Below the pieces are notes generated by a model, which was given only the letters and a program-made list of their open reading frames with translations, was not told the DNA's origin and searched no databases. A stretch of DNA of 45,764 nt, from contig JAFGKD010000104.1 in NCBI GenBank assembly GCA_016928775.1, positions 1-45,764 of the forward strand. Reading direction: 5' to 3'. Both the position numbers and the translations under genes were made by a program. This stretch comes from Candidatus Zhuqueibacterota bacterium (GTDB taxonomy: Bacteria > Zhuqueibacterota > Zhuqueibacteria > Residuimicrobiales > Krinioviventaceae). This document shows, one piece after another, positions 36,322 to 43,774 of the stretch; the first letter of the stretch is position 1, and each line of letters starts with the position of its first letter.

Positions 36322-36531
36322 TTACACCTCCTTTATCCATTTGCTAATTTGCTCTTTGACTTCCAGTTCGTCATCGGTGAGCGCGGCTACGCCCCCCTCT
36401 TTTTCTGCTTTTAATTTCTCAAAAATTGCCTTGATTGTATAGGTCTTGCCCGTTGTGACGTTCATTGCCGGCAGCTCCGCTTCTGTCGGATGTTCCTTGA
36501 TCCACTTTTCTAGTTTCTCGACTAATTCCAT
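36322..36531 (-). CDS. Small protein of the caspase-like cassette
   Basis: A 69-residue protein from the ATG at 36531, which has GGAGG eight bases upstream; the in-frame ATG at 36546 has no such site. It has two short amphipathic helices with a matching motif at both ends, LEKWIKE near residue 5 and ISKWIKE near the C-terminus, around a central NVTTGKTYTIKAIFEKLKAE segment. No family is recognised. Its stop codon lies two bases before the start of the peptidase gene, whose ribosome site is inside this gene, so translation is probably coupled. It may be a substrate, inhibitor or co-factor of the peptidase. Confidence 0.6.
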   Translation of the reverse strand: MELVEKLEKWIKEHPTEAELPAMNVTTGKTYTIKAIFEKLKAEKEGGVAALTDDELEVKEQISKWIKEV

Positions 36532-36566
36532 TTTTGAATCCTCCATTTTGCAATTCTTCGTTTTTA

Positions 36567-36896
36567 TTAATTGGCGTACGTCAGAGGAATCCTGATGTGC
36601 ACTTGAGTTGTTGTTTTTGAGGCATCAATGCTAATGGTCACCTCTCTCTGAGACGGTCCGAATACCATTGTTTCCTGTTTGGACACCTCTGCCGGAGATA
36701 GTTGTGGAATTTCTTGCTCAAGTAATGACCATTCCTTTGCCTCCTCGGCATGCTCATGCGGCAGTATTGCCGGCACACCTGGTTCCACATGAATGTCCAC
36801 AGGCGGAAGCTCCAAAGGTTCGGGTCGATCCCCCAAATCAGCAGTCATTTTTTTTGCAGCGCTGCTGGTTGGACTCTTTACTTTTTTTTGAGCCAT
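36567..36896 (-). CDS. Small Pro/Glu-rich protein opening the caspase-like cassette
   Basis: A 109-residue protein with GGAGG seven bases before the ATG. Residues ~1-17 are basic (QKKVKSPTSSAAKK). The middle (~22-55) is rich in Pro, Glu and His (PEPLELPPVDIHVEPGV) and probably disordered. The C-terminal ~25 residues look like two strands (REVTISIDAS and TQVHIRIPL). No family is recognised and no signal peptide is seen. It precedes the 69-residue gene by 35 bases, and both lie in the same direction as the peptidase. Confidence 0.6.
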   Translation of the reverse strand: MAQKKVKSPTSSAAKKMTADLGDRPEPLELPPVDIHVEPGVPAILPHEHAEEAKEWSLLEQEIPQLSPAEVSKQETMVFGPSQREVTISIDASKTTTQVHIRIPLTYAN

Positions 36897-36927
36897 GCTA
36901 TAACCTCCGTTACTTTAATTATAAATT

Positions 36928-36943
36928 TGTATGCGAGCATACA
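36928..36943. promoter_or_regulatory. Perfect palindrome upstream of the caspase-like cassette
   Basis: TGTATGCGAGCATACA is TGTATGC and its reverse complement around a two-base centre. It lies 31 bases before the first start codon of the cassette, just downstream of an AT-rich TATTTATAT (minus strand) that could be the -10 box. It is a likely repressor operator. Confidence 0.5.
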
Positions 36944-36962
36944 GGCGATATAAATAGAGAAG

Positions 36963-36975
36963 CTGAATCATTCAG
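36963..36975. promoter_or_regulatory. Second palindrome in the divergent intergenic region
   Basis: CTGAATCATTCAG is a perfect 13-base palindrome around a single C. Its centre is about 33 bases from that of the palindrome at 36928-36943, close to three helical turns, which would fit two sites bound on the same face. The 290-base gap lies between the cassette and the CotH-like gene, so either or both could be controlled. Confidence 0.4.
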
Positions 36976-37071
36976 TATTGACAATAAATATCCAAAATTC
37001 CTGACGGCCCCGGGACTTTCGACACTATAGACATTATATTTTAGCTTTTTTCCTGATTTTTCTTATATTAA

Positions 37072-37101
37072 TTGACTATAAATTTTTTATGAATTTATTG
37101 A
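37072..37101 (+). promoter_or_regulatory. Possible promoter of the CotH-like gene
   Basis: TTGACT (37072-37077) and TATTGA (37096-37101) are 18 bases apart, about 85 bases before the start codon. The match is moderate. Confidence 0.3.
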
Positions 37102-37186
37102 AAAGTTATGAGCACATCAAAACATGATTCAATACGTATTCACACTATCCTTAAATTTTATCAACAACAAGCAGGGACATTTTGCT

Positions 37187-40100
37187 ATGAAGTATCGATA
37201 TCTTTACCTGTTTTTTATTGTATCCCTATTCATTATTCCCGACGATGTAAAAGCCGCAAAAAAGCTGAGCTTTGAACCTCCTCGCGGTTTCTTTGATCAC
37301 TCTTTTCAATTGACCATCACGGCGCCGGTTGAAAATGCAACCATTCACTACACGTTGAACGGCAAACACCCGCTCACAGCAGAAAATGTGATGTCCGGAT
37401 CCTCGCCGTTGACTATCACGGTCGATCCGGATGATTTTGCAAACCGGGATTATGCGCCAGCTGTGTGCGTTCGCGCCATTGCGGTGATTGCCGATACGGC
37501 TGTATCTAGCTTGAATACACACACCTATATTTTTGTGGATAAAATCACCTCTCATTCACGCGATGGGCAACGACCTGGTGCAGAATGGCCTCATCAGGGC
37601 TCCTCGGTTAACGGCCAAAAAATGGATTATGGTATGGATCCAACTGTCTCCAATAGTCCGAAATATCAAGACCGGATACAGGCAGCGATGACGGACATTC
37701 CCAGCATGTCCATGGTCATGGATCTTGCGGATCTTTTTGATCCCGCCGTTGGCATTTATGTCAATGCCGCAGAGCACGGTGAGGAATGGGAACGCCCCTG
37801 CTCGCTCGAGCTGATCAATCCCGATGGTTCGGATGGTTTTCACATCAATTGCGGCGCCCGCATTCGTGGCGGCTGGAGTCGAACCGATAGCAATCCCAAG
37901 CATGCGTTCCGCTACTTTTTCCGCTCCGAATATGGTGAGGCAAAATTACAGCATCCACTTTTTGAAGATGAGGGTGTGGATGAATTTGATAAAATGGACT
38001 TGCGCACATCACAAAATTATTCCTGGGCCTATGGTGCCGGCAGCAAAGATGGCGGCGCCGAACGCAACACCATGCTGCGCGATGTTTTTTCGCGCGATCT
38101 GCAGCGCGATATGGGACAGCCGTATACCCGCAGTCGGTATTACCATCTGTTTATTAACGGAACATATTGGGGACTTTTTCAGACGCAGGAACGCTCCGAA
38201 GCGTCATTTGCTGAATCCTATTTCGGTAGCGATCGAGAGGATTACGACGCCATTAAGGTTGATGCCGGCTATCAACGCCCCTATATCATGGAAGCAACGG
38301 ATGGGACCCTCGATGCCTGGAATGCGCTCTGGGCGATTGCCAGGAATGGCTTGAGTGACAAGACGAGCTTTAATATGATTCAGGGATTAAATGTCGATGG
38401 ATCGCCAAATCCAGATTATCCGAAATATGTTGATCTTGATAATCTCATAGATTTTATGATCAATACATTGTTTGTCGGCGATTTTGACGCACCCATCAGT
38501 GAATTCCGCGGTAATAATTCACCAAATAATTTCTGGGCGACCTTTAATCGCGTCAATCCGGATGGATTCAAGTTTTATCGTCACGATTCCGAGCATACCC
38601 TGTTTAATATCTTCGAAGACCGCACCGGTCCCTACCCGGCTGGTGAGCAGCAGGAGCACTTTAATCCGCAGTGGCTGCATCAACAACTAACCGAGAATGC
38701 TGAGTACAGACTGCTCTTTGCCGATCGGGTATATCGTCACTTTTACGACGATGGTGCTTTAACACCGGAAGCAAACACAGACCGTCTGATATTTCGCAAA
38801 GACCAAATCGATAACGCCATTATTGCCGAATCCGCCCGCTGGGGTGATGTCTTGCGCGGTACGCCGTACACCAGAGACAATGAATGGCTGGATGACGTTA
38901 ATTACCTCATCGAGGATTATTTTCCGGTACGCTCCGAAATTGTATTCGACCAATTCATCGACCAGGGTTGGTACCCCAATTTTGACCCGCCGCAATTTAA
39001 TACAACCAGCGGCCAGGTCAACAGCGGATTCCAATTGACCATGACCACAGCAGGCGGTACTATTTATTATACCGATGACGGGACGCCAGTATACGGCCAA
39101 CTCAGTGACACCGGCACGCAAATGACCACCCTGATACCGTGGACTATTGACAAGCGCGTTCTCGTCCCCGTCCAGGATATTGGCACTGCCTGGCGGTTAC
39201 AGGTGGATTTTGATGATTCGGACTGGGATATGGCAGGCGGTGTTCCCGGCGGCATCGGCTACGAAAAAAGCAGCGGGTATGAACAATATATCTCCCTTGA
39301 CGTCGCAAAGTATATGCACGAAGAGGATAGCAGCAATCCGAATGCTTCATGTTATGTGCGCATTCCCTTTACACTCACAAGTGATGATCTGGCACATATT
39401 TCACTCTTGCAGGCACAGCTTCTTTACGACGATGGTTTTGTTCTTTATCTAAATGGTACCAAAGTTGCAGAAGCCATGGCGCCATCTAATCCTGCCTGGG
39501 ATGCCTCGGCAACCGATAATCATGAAGCGGAAGACATCGAAACCTTTGATCTGTCAGATCATATCGATGAGTTGAAGACCGGACAAAATGTGCTTGCTGT
39601 TCATGGCCTCAACTATTCGTTAACAAGTTCAGACTTTTTAATGCACGTCCAATTGCAAGCCGGCTATGCCGGGGAATCGAGCGGCGACCTGATTTCTTCC
39701 AGCGCCAGAAAATACACCGGTACTATCACAATAGATAAAACCACGAACATTAAAGCGCGTGTATTGCGGGGCTTACAATGGAGTGCTTTGAACGAGATTT
39801 TGCTTTCCGTTGATGAGGATATGAGCGGACTCGTTGCAACCGAAATTCACTATCACCCGCTGCCGGAAGGAGAAGGAGAAAATGAAATTGATGGTGATCT
39901 TTATGAATTTTTTGAAATCAAAAACATTCATAGCCGATCGGTCAACTTGACCGGAGCACGTTTTGCCAAGGGAATCTATTACGAATTTCCGGCCGGCGGC
40001 TCGTTGAATCCGGGCGACTTTTATGTCGTGTGCTCAAACGCAGTACACTTTGAACAACGCTATCATTTTAAGGCGCATGGGCAATATTCGGGCAACCTGA

Positions 40101-40612
40101 GCAATGGTGGTGAGCGCGTCGTTTTATTCAGTGCAACTGCTGATACGATCTTGAGCATAAAGTATGATGACGAACCTCCCTGGCCGATCGAACCTGATTC
40201 AATCGGGAAATCGCTTGCAGCCAAAGTGACTATGCCTGCAGGGAATCCGGATCATCCGGATTACTGGACTGCCTCGGCATCAGTGCACGGTTCCCCGGCC
40301 GCAGATGATTTGATCAGTCACACCATTGATGATGTGGACATCTCTCACGATACATATCAACTCTGGCAAAATTATCCAAATCCCTTTAATCCTGCAACGA
40401 CAATTCGATTTGCGGTTCCTCAAGCCGGATTTGTTTCTATCAGCATTTATAATACTCTTGGCCAGCAAGTGGAGGAGCTGATGAGCCAATATGTAGAAGC
40501 AGGATTTTATCGTATGGTGTGGAATGCCGAACGCTATTCCGGCGGTGTCTATTTTGTACGGATGAATGCGCCGGATTTTAATCAGACGATAAAAATTCTA
40601 TTCTTGAAATAG
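37187..40612 (+). CDS. Secreted CotH-kinase-like protein with lamin-tail and type IX sorting domains
   Basis: A 1141-residue protein from the ATG at 37187, which opens with a signal peptide (MKYRYLYLFFIVSLFII). The frame is open 21 codons further upstream. Residues ~30-120 resemble the chitobiase/beta-hexosaminidase C-terminal beta-sandwich (GFFDHSFQLTIT... ATIHYTLNG). A CotH kinase-like segment covers ~170-530, with MDLRTSQNYSW, RDVFSRDLQRDMG and YWGLFQTQERSEASF. A second chitobiase-like segment (~605-640) is interrupted by a longer stretch. A lamin-tail-like domain (~900-1010, VATEIHYHPLPEGEGEN) precedes the sorting domain (~1055-1141, NYPNPFNPATTIRF). CotH of Bacillus is a spore-coat protein kinase, but the substrate of such secreted homologues is unknown; here it may act on the cell surface. 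Confidence 0.8.
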   Translation: MKYRYLYLFFIVSLFIIPDDVKAAKKLSFEPPRGFFDHSFQLTITAPVENATIHYTLNGKHPLTAENVMSGSSPLTITVDPDDFANRDYAPAVCVRAIAVIADTAVSSLNTHTYIFVDKITSHSRDGQRPGAEWPHQGSSVNGQKMDYGMDPTVSNSPKYQDRIQAAMTDIPSMSMVMDLADLFDPAVGIYVNAAEHGEEWERPCSLELINPDGSDGFHINCGARIRGGWSRTDSNPKHAFRYFFRSEYGEAKLQHPLFEDEGVDEFDKMDLRTSQNYSWAYGAGSKDGGAERNTMLRDVFSRDLQRDMGQPYTRSRYYHLFINGTYWGLFQTQERSEASFAESYFGSDREDYDAIKVDAGYQRPYIMEATDGTLDAWNALWAIARNGLSDKTSFNMIQGLNVDGSPNPDYPKYVDLDNLIDFMINTLFVGDFDAPISEFRGNNSPNNFWATFNRVNPDGFKFYRHDSEHTLFNIFEDRTGPYPAGEQQEHFNPQWLHQQLTENAEYRLLFADRVYRHFYDDGALTPEANTDRLIFRKDQIDNAIIAESARWGDVLRGTPYTRDNEWLDDVNYLIEDYFPVRSEIVFDQFIDQGWYPNFDPPQFNTTSGQVNSGFQLTMTTAGGTIYYTDDGTPVYGQLSDTGTQMTTLIPWTIDKRVLVPVQDIGTAWRLQVDFDDSDWDMAGGVPGGIGYEKSSGYEQYISLDVAKYMHEEDSSNPNASCYVRIPFTLTSDDLAHISLLQAQLLYDDGFVLYLNGTKVAEAMAPSNPAWDASATDNHEAEDIETFDLSDHIDELKTGQNVLAVHGLNYSLTSSDFLMHVQLQAGYAGESSGDLISSSARKYTGTITIDKTTNIKARVLRGLQWSALNEILLSVDEDMSGLVATEIHYHPLPEGEGENEIDGDLYEFFEIKNIHSRSVNLTGARFAKGIYYEFPAGGSLNPGDFYVVCSNAVHFEQRYHFKAHGQYSGNLSNGGERVVLFSATADTILSIKYDDEPPWPIEPDSIGKSLAAKVTMPAGNPDHPDYWTASASVHGSPAADDLISHTIDDVDISHDTYQLWQNYPNPFNPATTIRFAVPQAGFVSISIYNTLGQQVEELMSQYVEAGFYRMVWNAERYSGGVYFVRMNAPDFNQTIKILFLK

Positions 40613-41035
40613 TTAGAGAATGTCGAAAAAACCAAAACATCACCCGGCAAAGGGATCGCTGAATGTAGAGACAAATATTGATGTTTTTATCTGAGCACTT
40701 GCTGCTGTGAGATACTATCTTGTTTTTTTCACTTGACTTAGAAATGTAAACTTTGTAACATACTAAAGATTTTGCCAATGATTCGATGAAATCAAGCAGG
40801 TGAATCGTTGAGAGGAGGTGATAGAGCGGCAAGTGGATACAACTCAAAGTTTGAGATGTCTTTGCGGCATAAAACAAACTGTTACAATCATTCGGCTTTA
40901 CCAACTTCTCTATTACAAGCCAATTTTTAACCTTGCATTAATTCAAAATTATTTTAAATTCAACCTGAATTTTTGAGCCGCCATTTTTATTGAAATCTAA
41001 CATTTATTAATACCTAAGGAGTTAAGGGAAAAGAT
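40613..41035. other. Long leader region before the TonB receptor gene
   Basis: No gene is supported in this 423-base gap. A promoter is proposed at 40733. The stretch downstream of it would be a leader of about 275 bases and contains GGAGGTGAT (40814-40822), a nine-base match to the 16S rRNA tail, without a well-placed start codon. A weak 47-codon GTG frame (40833-40976) follows 14 bases later. Confidence 0.55.
40733..40761 (+). promoter_or_regulatory. Probable promoter of the TonB receptor gene
   Basis: TTGACT (40733-40738), a 17-base spacer and TAACAT (40756-40761) form a fair sigma70-type pair about 275 bases before the receptor start codon. Confidence 0.4.
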
Positions 41036-43723
41036 ATGAAGAATCAAAGATTTCTCTCCAGCTTTTTGATTGTCACTCCTCTTTTGGTTCTGGTCATGAG
41101 CTTTTGTGTCTTTGCACAATCGGGGAAAATTTCGGGCAAGGTTACAGATGCCGAGACCGGCGAACCGCTTCCGGGCGCCAACGTGACGATCGTCAACACA
41201 AATTACGGCGCCGCCGCCTCGTTAGATGGTGATTACTATATCATCAATGTTCCTCCCGGTATGTACACGGTCAGAGCACAATTTATGGGCTACAAGGCAA
41301 CGCTGGTGCAAAATGTGGATGTTGATGTGAACAGAACAACCGATGTCGACTTTAAACTGGTCCCTTCGGTGATCGAAGGACAAGAGGTTGTTATTGAAGC
41401 GTCAAAAGTGGCGCAGAAAAAAGATCAAACCAGCTCGATCCGAAATGTTGGCTCCGAGACGATCGATATTCTTCCCGTCGAATCCGTTGGCAGCGTCGTC
41501 AACTTGCAGGCGGGTGTTGTTGCCGGCCACTTTCGCGGTGGACGAGATAACGAAGTGAACTATATGATCGACGGCATGCAGACGACAAACTCGTTCAACA
41601 GCTCCGGTCAATCTGTCAGCGTCACCGCGGATGCGGTCGAAGAAGTCGAAGTCATCAAAGGCACCTTTAATGCCGAATATGGCCGCGCGATGAGTGGCGT
41701 GGTCAATGCAGTGACAAAAAGCGGCAGTAATGCCATCCACGGTCGCGCGTCAGCATTTCTTGGCAATTATCTCACCAATCATACGGATATTTTCATCGGC
41801 CTCAAGGCGTCCGAAATTACGCGCCGCCAGGATTACAAAGTTCAATTGGGTGGACCGGTTGTGCGCGACAAGCTGTTTTTCTTTACCGATTATCGTCACG
41901 AGGATAATAAAGGGGAACACAACGGCATTCGTTATTTTTTGCCGGATGATCGGAGTTTTTATAATGATCCCAATGAAGCAGCCTGGTATTCGGAACGCAG
42001 CGGTGATAGTGCTTATGTGCCGATGAATTGGGGCATCAGCCACAACTTTACCGGCAAATTGACCTGGAATGCAACAAATGATATAAAGGTACAAGGTTTG
42101 TACGTTTACAATCAAAGTGAAGGCCAGGGTTACAGTCATGGTCATAAATACAGACCGGATGGTCGAAGCACCGGGCAGAATCAATCACAGATGGTTGCCC
42201 TGACCTTAAACCATATGATCACACAAAGTCTGTTTTACGAAGCCAAACTGAAATATTTGCATGATGACGATCAATCCTACTTGTATGAAAATCCGTACGA
42301 TGAGCGCTATCTGCATGACCGCTACAATAGTAATACCGGGCCGGGCTTTTATTTTGGCGGTCAGGACAAGGGGCACTATACGCGCACAACACAAGAGCTG
42401 CAAGCCAAAGTGGACCTCACCTGGCAGGTACATAAAAATCATAGCATAAAAAGCGGCATCGACTTTATTCAAGCAGATTTTAATGTGAAGAGCCAGTCGA
42501 TTTTAAACTGGTACGAGCTGTACGATCAAGCCAATGCCGACAGGTACAGACCCTGGGTGCTTGGCGATTCATCGCAATCGGCAGATATTTATCACAAAAA
42601 GCCGATTGACTTGTCCGCCTACCTGCAGGACAAGATGGAATTTGACGAGATGGTGATCAACTTTGGCGCCCGCTTTGATTATTTTGATCCCAATACCACC
42701 TATCCAACCGATCGTCGTAATCCAGTCAACCTGATCCAGGGTGTCTCGCAAACGACCTTAGCCGAAGCTGATCCCAAAACGCAAGTGAGCCCGCGTCTTG
42801 GTCTATCCTACCAGCTAGGCAAAGCCGCATTGCTGCGCTTCTCTTACGGACACTTTTTCCAGCGACCACCCTACAACACTTTTTATCAGAACAATTCTCT
42901 GCTTGTGAGCCCCAGTAACTTTGGCACGCAGCAGGGCAATCCGCAGGTTAGAGCACAAAAAACCGTTCAATATGAGCTCGGCTTGTGGCAGGAACTCATG
43001 AGAGACATGGGTGTCGAAGTGGCGTTGTTCTATCGCGATATTTATGATCTCCTGAGCATGGATATTGTTTATACCTATAATCAGCAAATTTACGGACTTT
43101 ATACAAACCTTGATTACGGCAATGCCAAAGGTTTGGAAGTGACGTACGATTGGGCAATCTCCAGATTTTACGTGAACGCCAATTATACCCTCCAGTATAC
43201 GCGAGGAAATGCTGATAATCCAACAACAACCTTCAGCCGCCTTGGTGGCAATCAGGATCCCATCCCACGGCTAATTCCCATGAGCTGGGATCAACGCCAT
43301 ACTTTTAATGCCAGTGTGGGTTACACCACCCCGGTCTGGAGTATCTCGGCCACAGGTCGATATAATTCGGGTACACCTTATACGCTGTCGCCACTTCCTG
43401 AATCCACATTGTCCGGCGTCCTGTTGTACCCCAATAACGCAAAAAAACCATCCAATTACTCAGTTGATCTCTACGGCTACTACAATTTGCCTATGGCCGG
43501 TAACCTCAATCTGAAATTTGAGCTTTATATCTATAACCTGTTGGATACGCTCAACGAATACGGCGTTTATGGACGAACCGGACGTGCCTATACCAATATT
43601 ATTCTGGATTCCGAACGCGAAAATCATCGCAGCGACTTTAATACCATTGAAGACAATATGCAAAATCCATCCATGTATGGCGCACCAAGAATGGTCAAGT
43701 TTGGTGTTGGCGTGTCTTTCTAA
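41036..43723 (+). CDS. TonB-dependent receptor with carboxypeptidase-regulatory-like domain
   Basis: An 895-residue outer-membrane receptor. A signal peptide (about residues 1-27) is followed by a CarbopepD_reg-like domain (~30-112, GKISGKVTDAETGEPLPGANVTI). The plug (~115-250) has VEVIKGTFNAEYGRAMSGVVNAVTKSG, and a beta-barrel ends in a typical aromatic C-terminus (FGVGVSF). No TonB box could be fixed by eye. Such receptors import glycans, metal chelates or vitamins. AGGG lies seven bases before the ATG. The following gene is not SusD-like, so it is not a classical SusCD pair. Confidence 0.93.
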   Translation: MKNQRFLSSFLIVTPLLVLVMSFCVFAQSGKISGKVTDAETGEPLPGANVTIVNTNYGAAASLDGDYYIINVPPGMYTVRAQFMGYKATLVQNVDVDVNRTTDVDFKLVPSVIEGQEVVIEASKVAQKKDQTSSIRNVGSETIDILPVESVGSVVNLQAGVVAGHFRGGRDNEVNYMIDGMQTTNSFNSSGQSVSVTADAVEEVEVIKGTFNAEYGRAMSGVVNAVTKSGSNAIHGRASAFLGNYLTNHTDIFIGLKASEITRRQDYKVQLGGPVVRDKLFFFTDYRHEDNKGEHNGIRYFLPDDRSFYNDPNEAAWYSERSGDSAYVPMNWGISHNFTGKLTWNATNDIKVQGLYVYNQSEGQGYSHGHKYRPDGRSTGQNQSQMVALTLNHMITQSLFYEAKLKYLHDDDQSYLYENPYDERYLHDRYNSNTGPGFYFGGQDKGHYTRTTQELQAKVDLTWQVHKNHSIKSGIDFIQADFNVKSQSILNWYELYDQANADRYRPWVLGDSSQSADIYHKKPIDLSAYLQDKMEFDEMVINFGARFDYFDPNTTYPTDRRNPVNLIQGVSQTTLAEADPKTQVSPRLGLSYQLGKAALLRFSYGHFFQRPPYNTFYQNNSLLVSPSNFGTQQGNPQVRAQKTVQYELGLWQELMRDMGVEVALFYRDIYDLLSMDIVYTYNQQIYGLYTNLDYGNAKGLEVTYDWAISRFYVNANYTLQYTRGNADNPTTTFSRLGGNQDPIPRLIPMSWDQRHTFNASVGYTTPVWSISATGRYNSGTPYTLSPLPESTLSGVLLYPNNAKKPSNYSVDLYGYYNLPMAGNLNLKFELYIYNLLDTLNEYGVYGRTGRAYTNIILDSERENHRSDFNTIEDNMQNPSMYGAPRMVKFGVGVSF

Positions 43724-43774
43724 GCAACGGTAAAAGAAAAAAAGTGATTTATCAATCTGGAGGTAAACCGTAAC

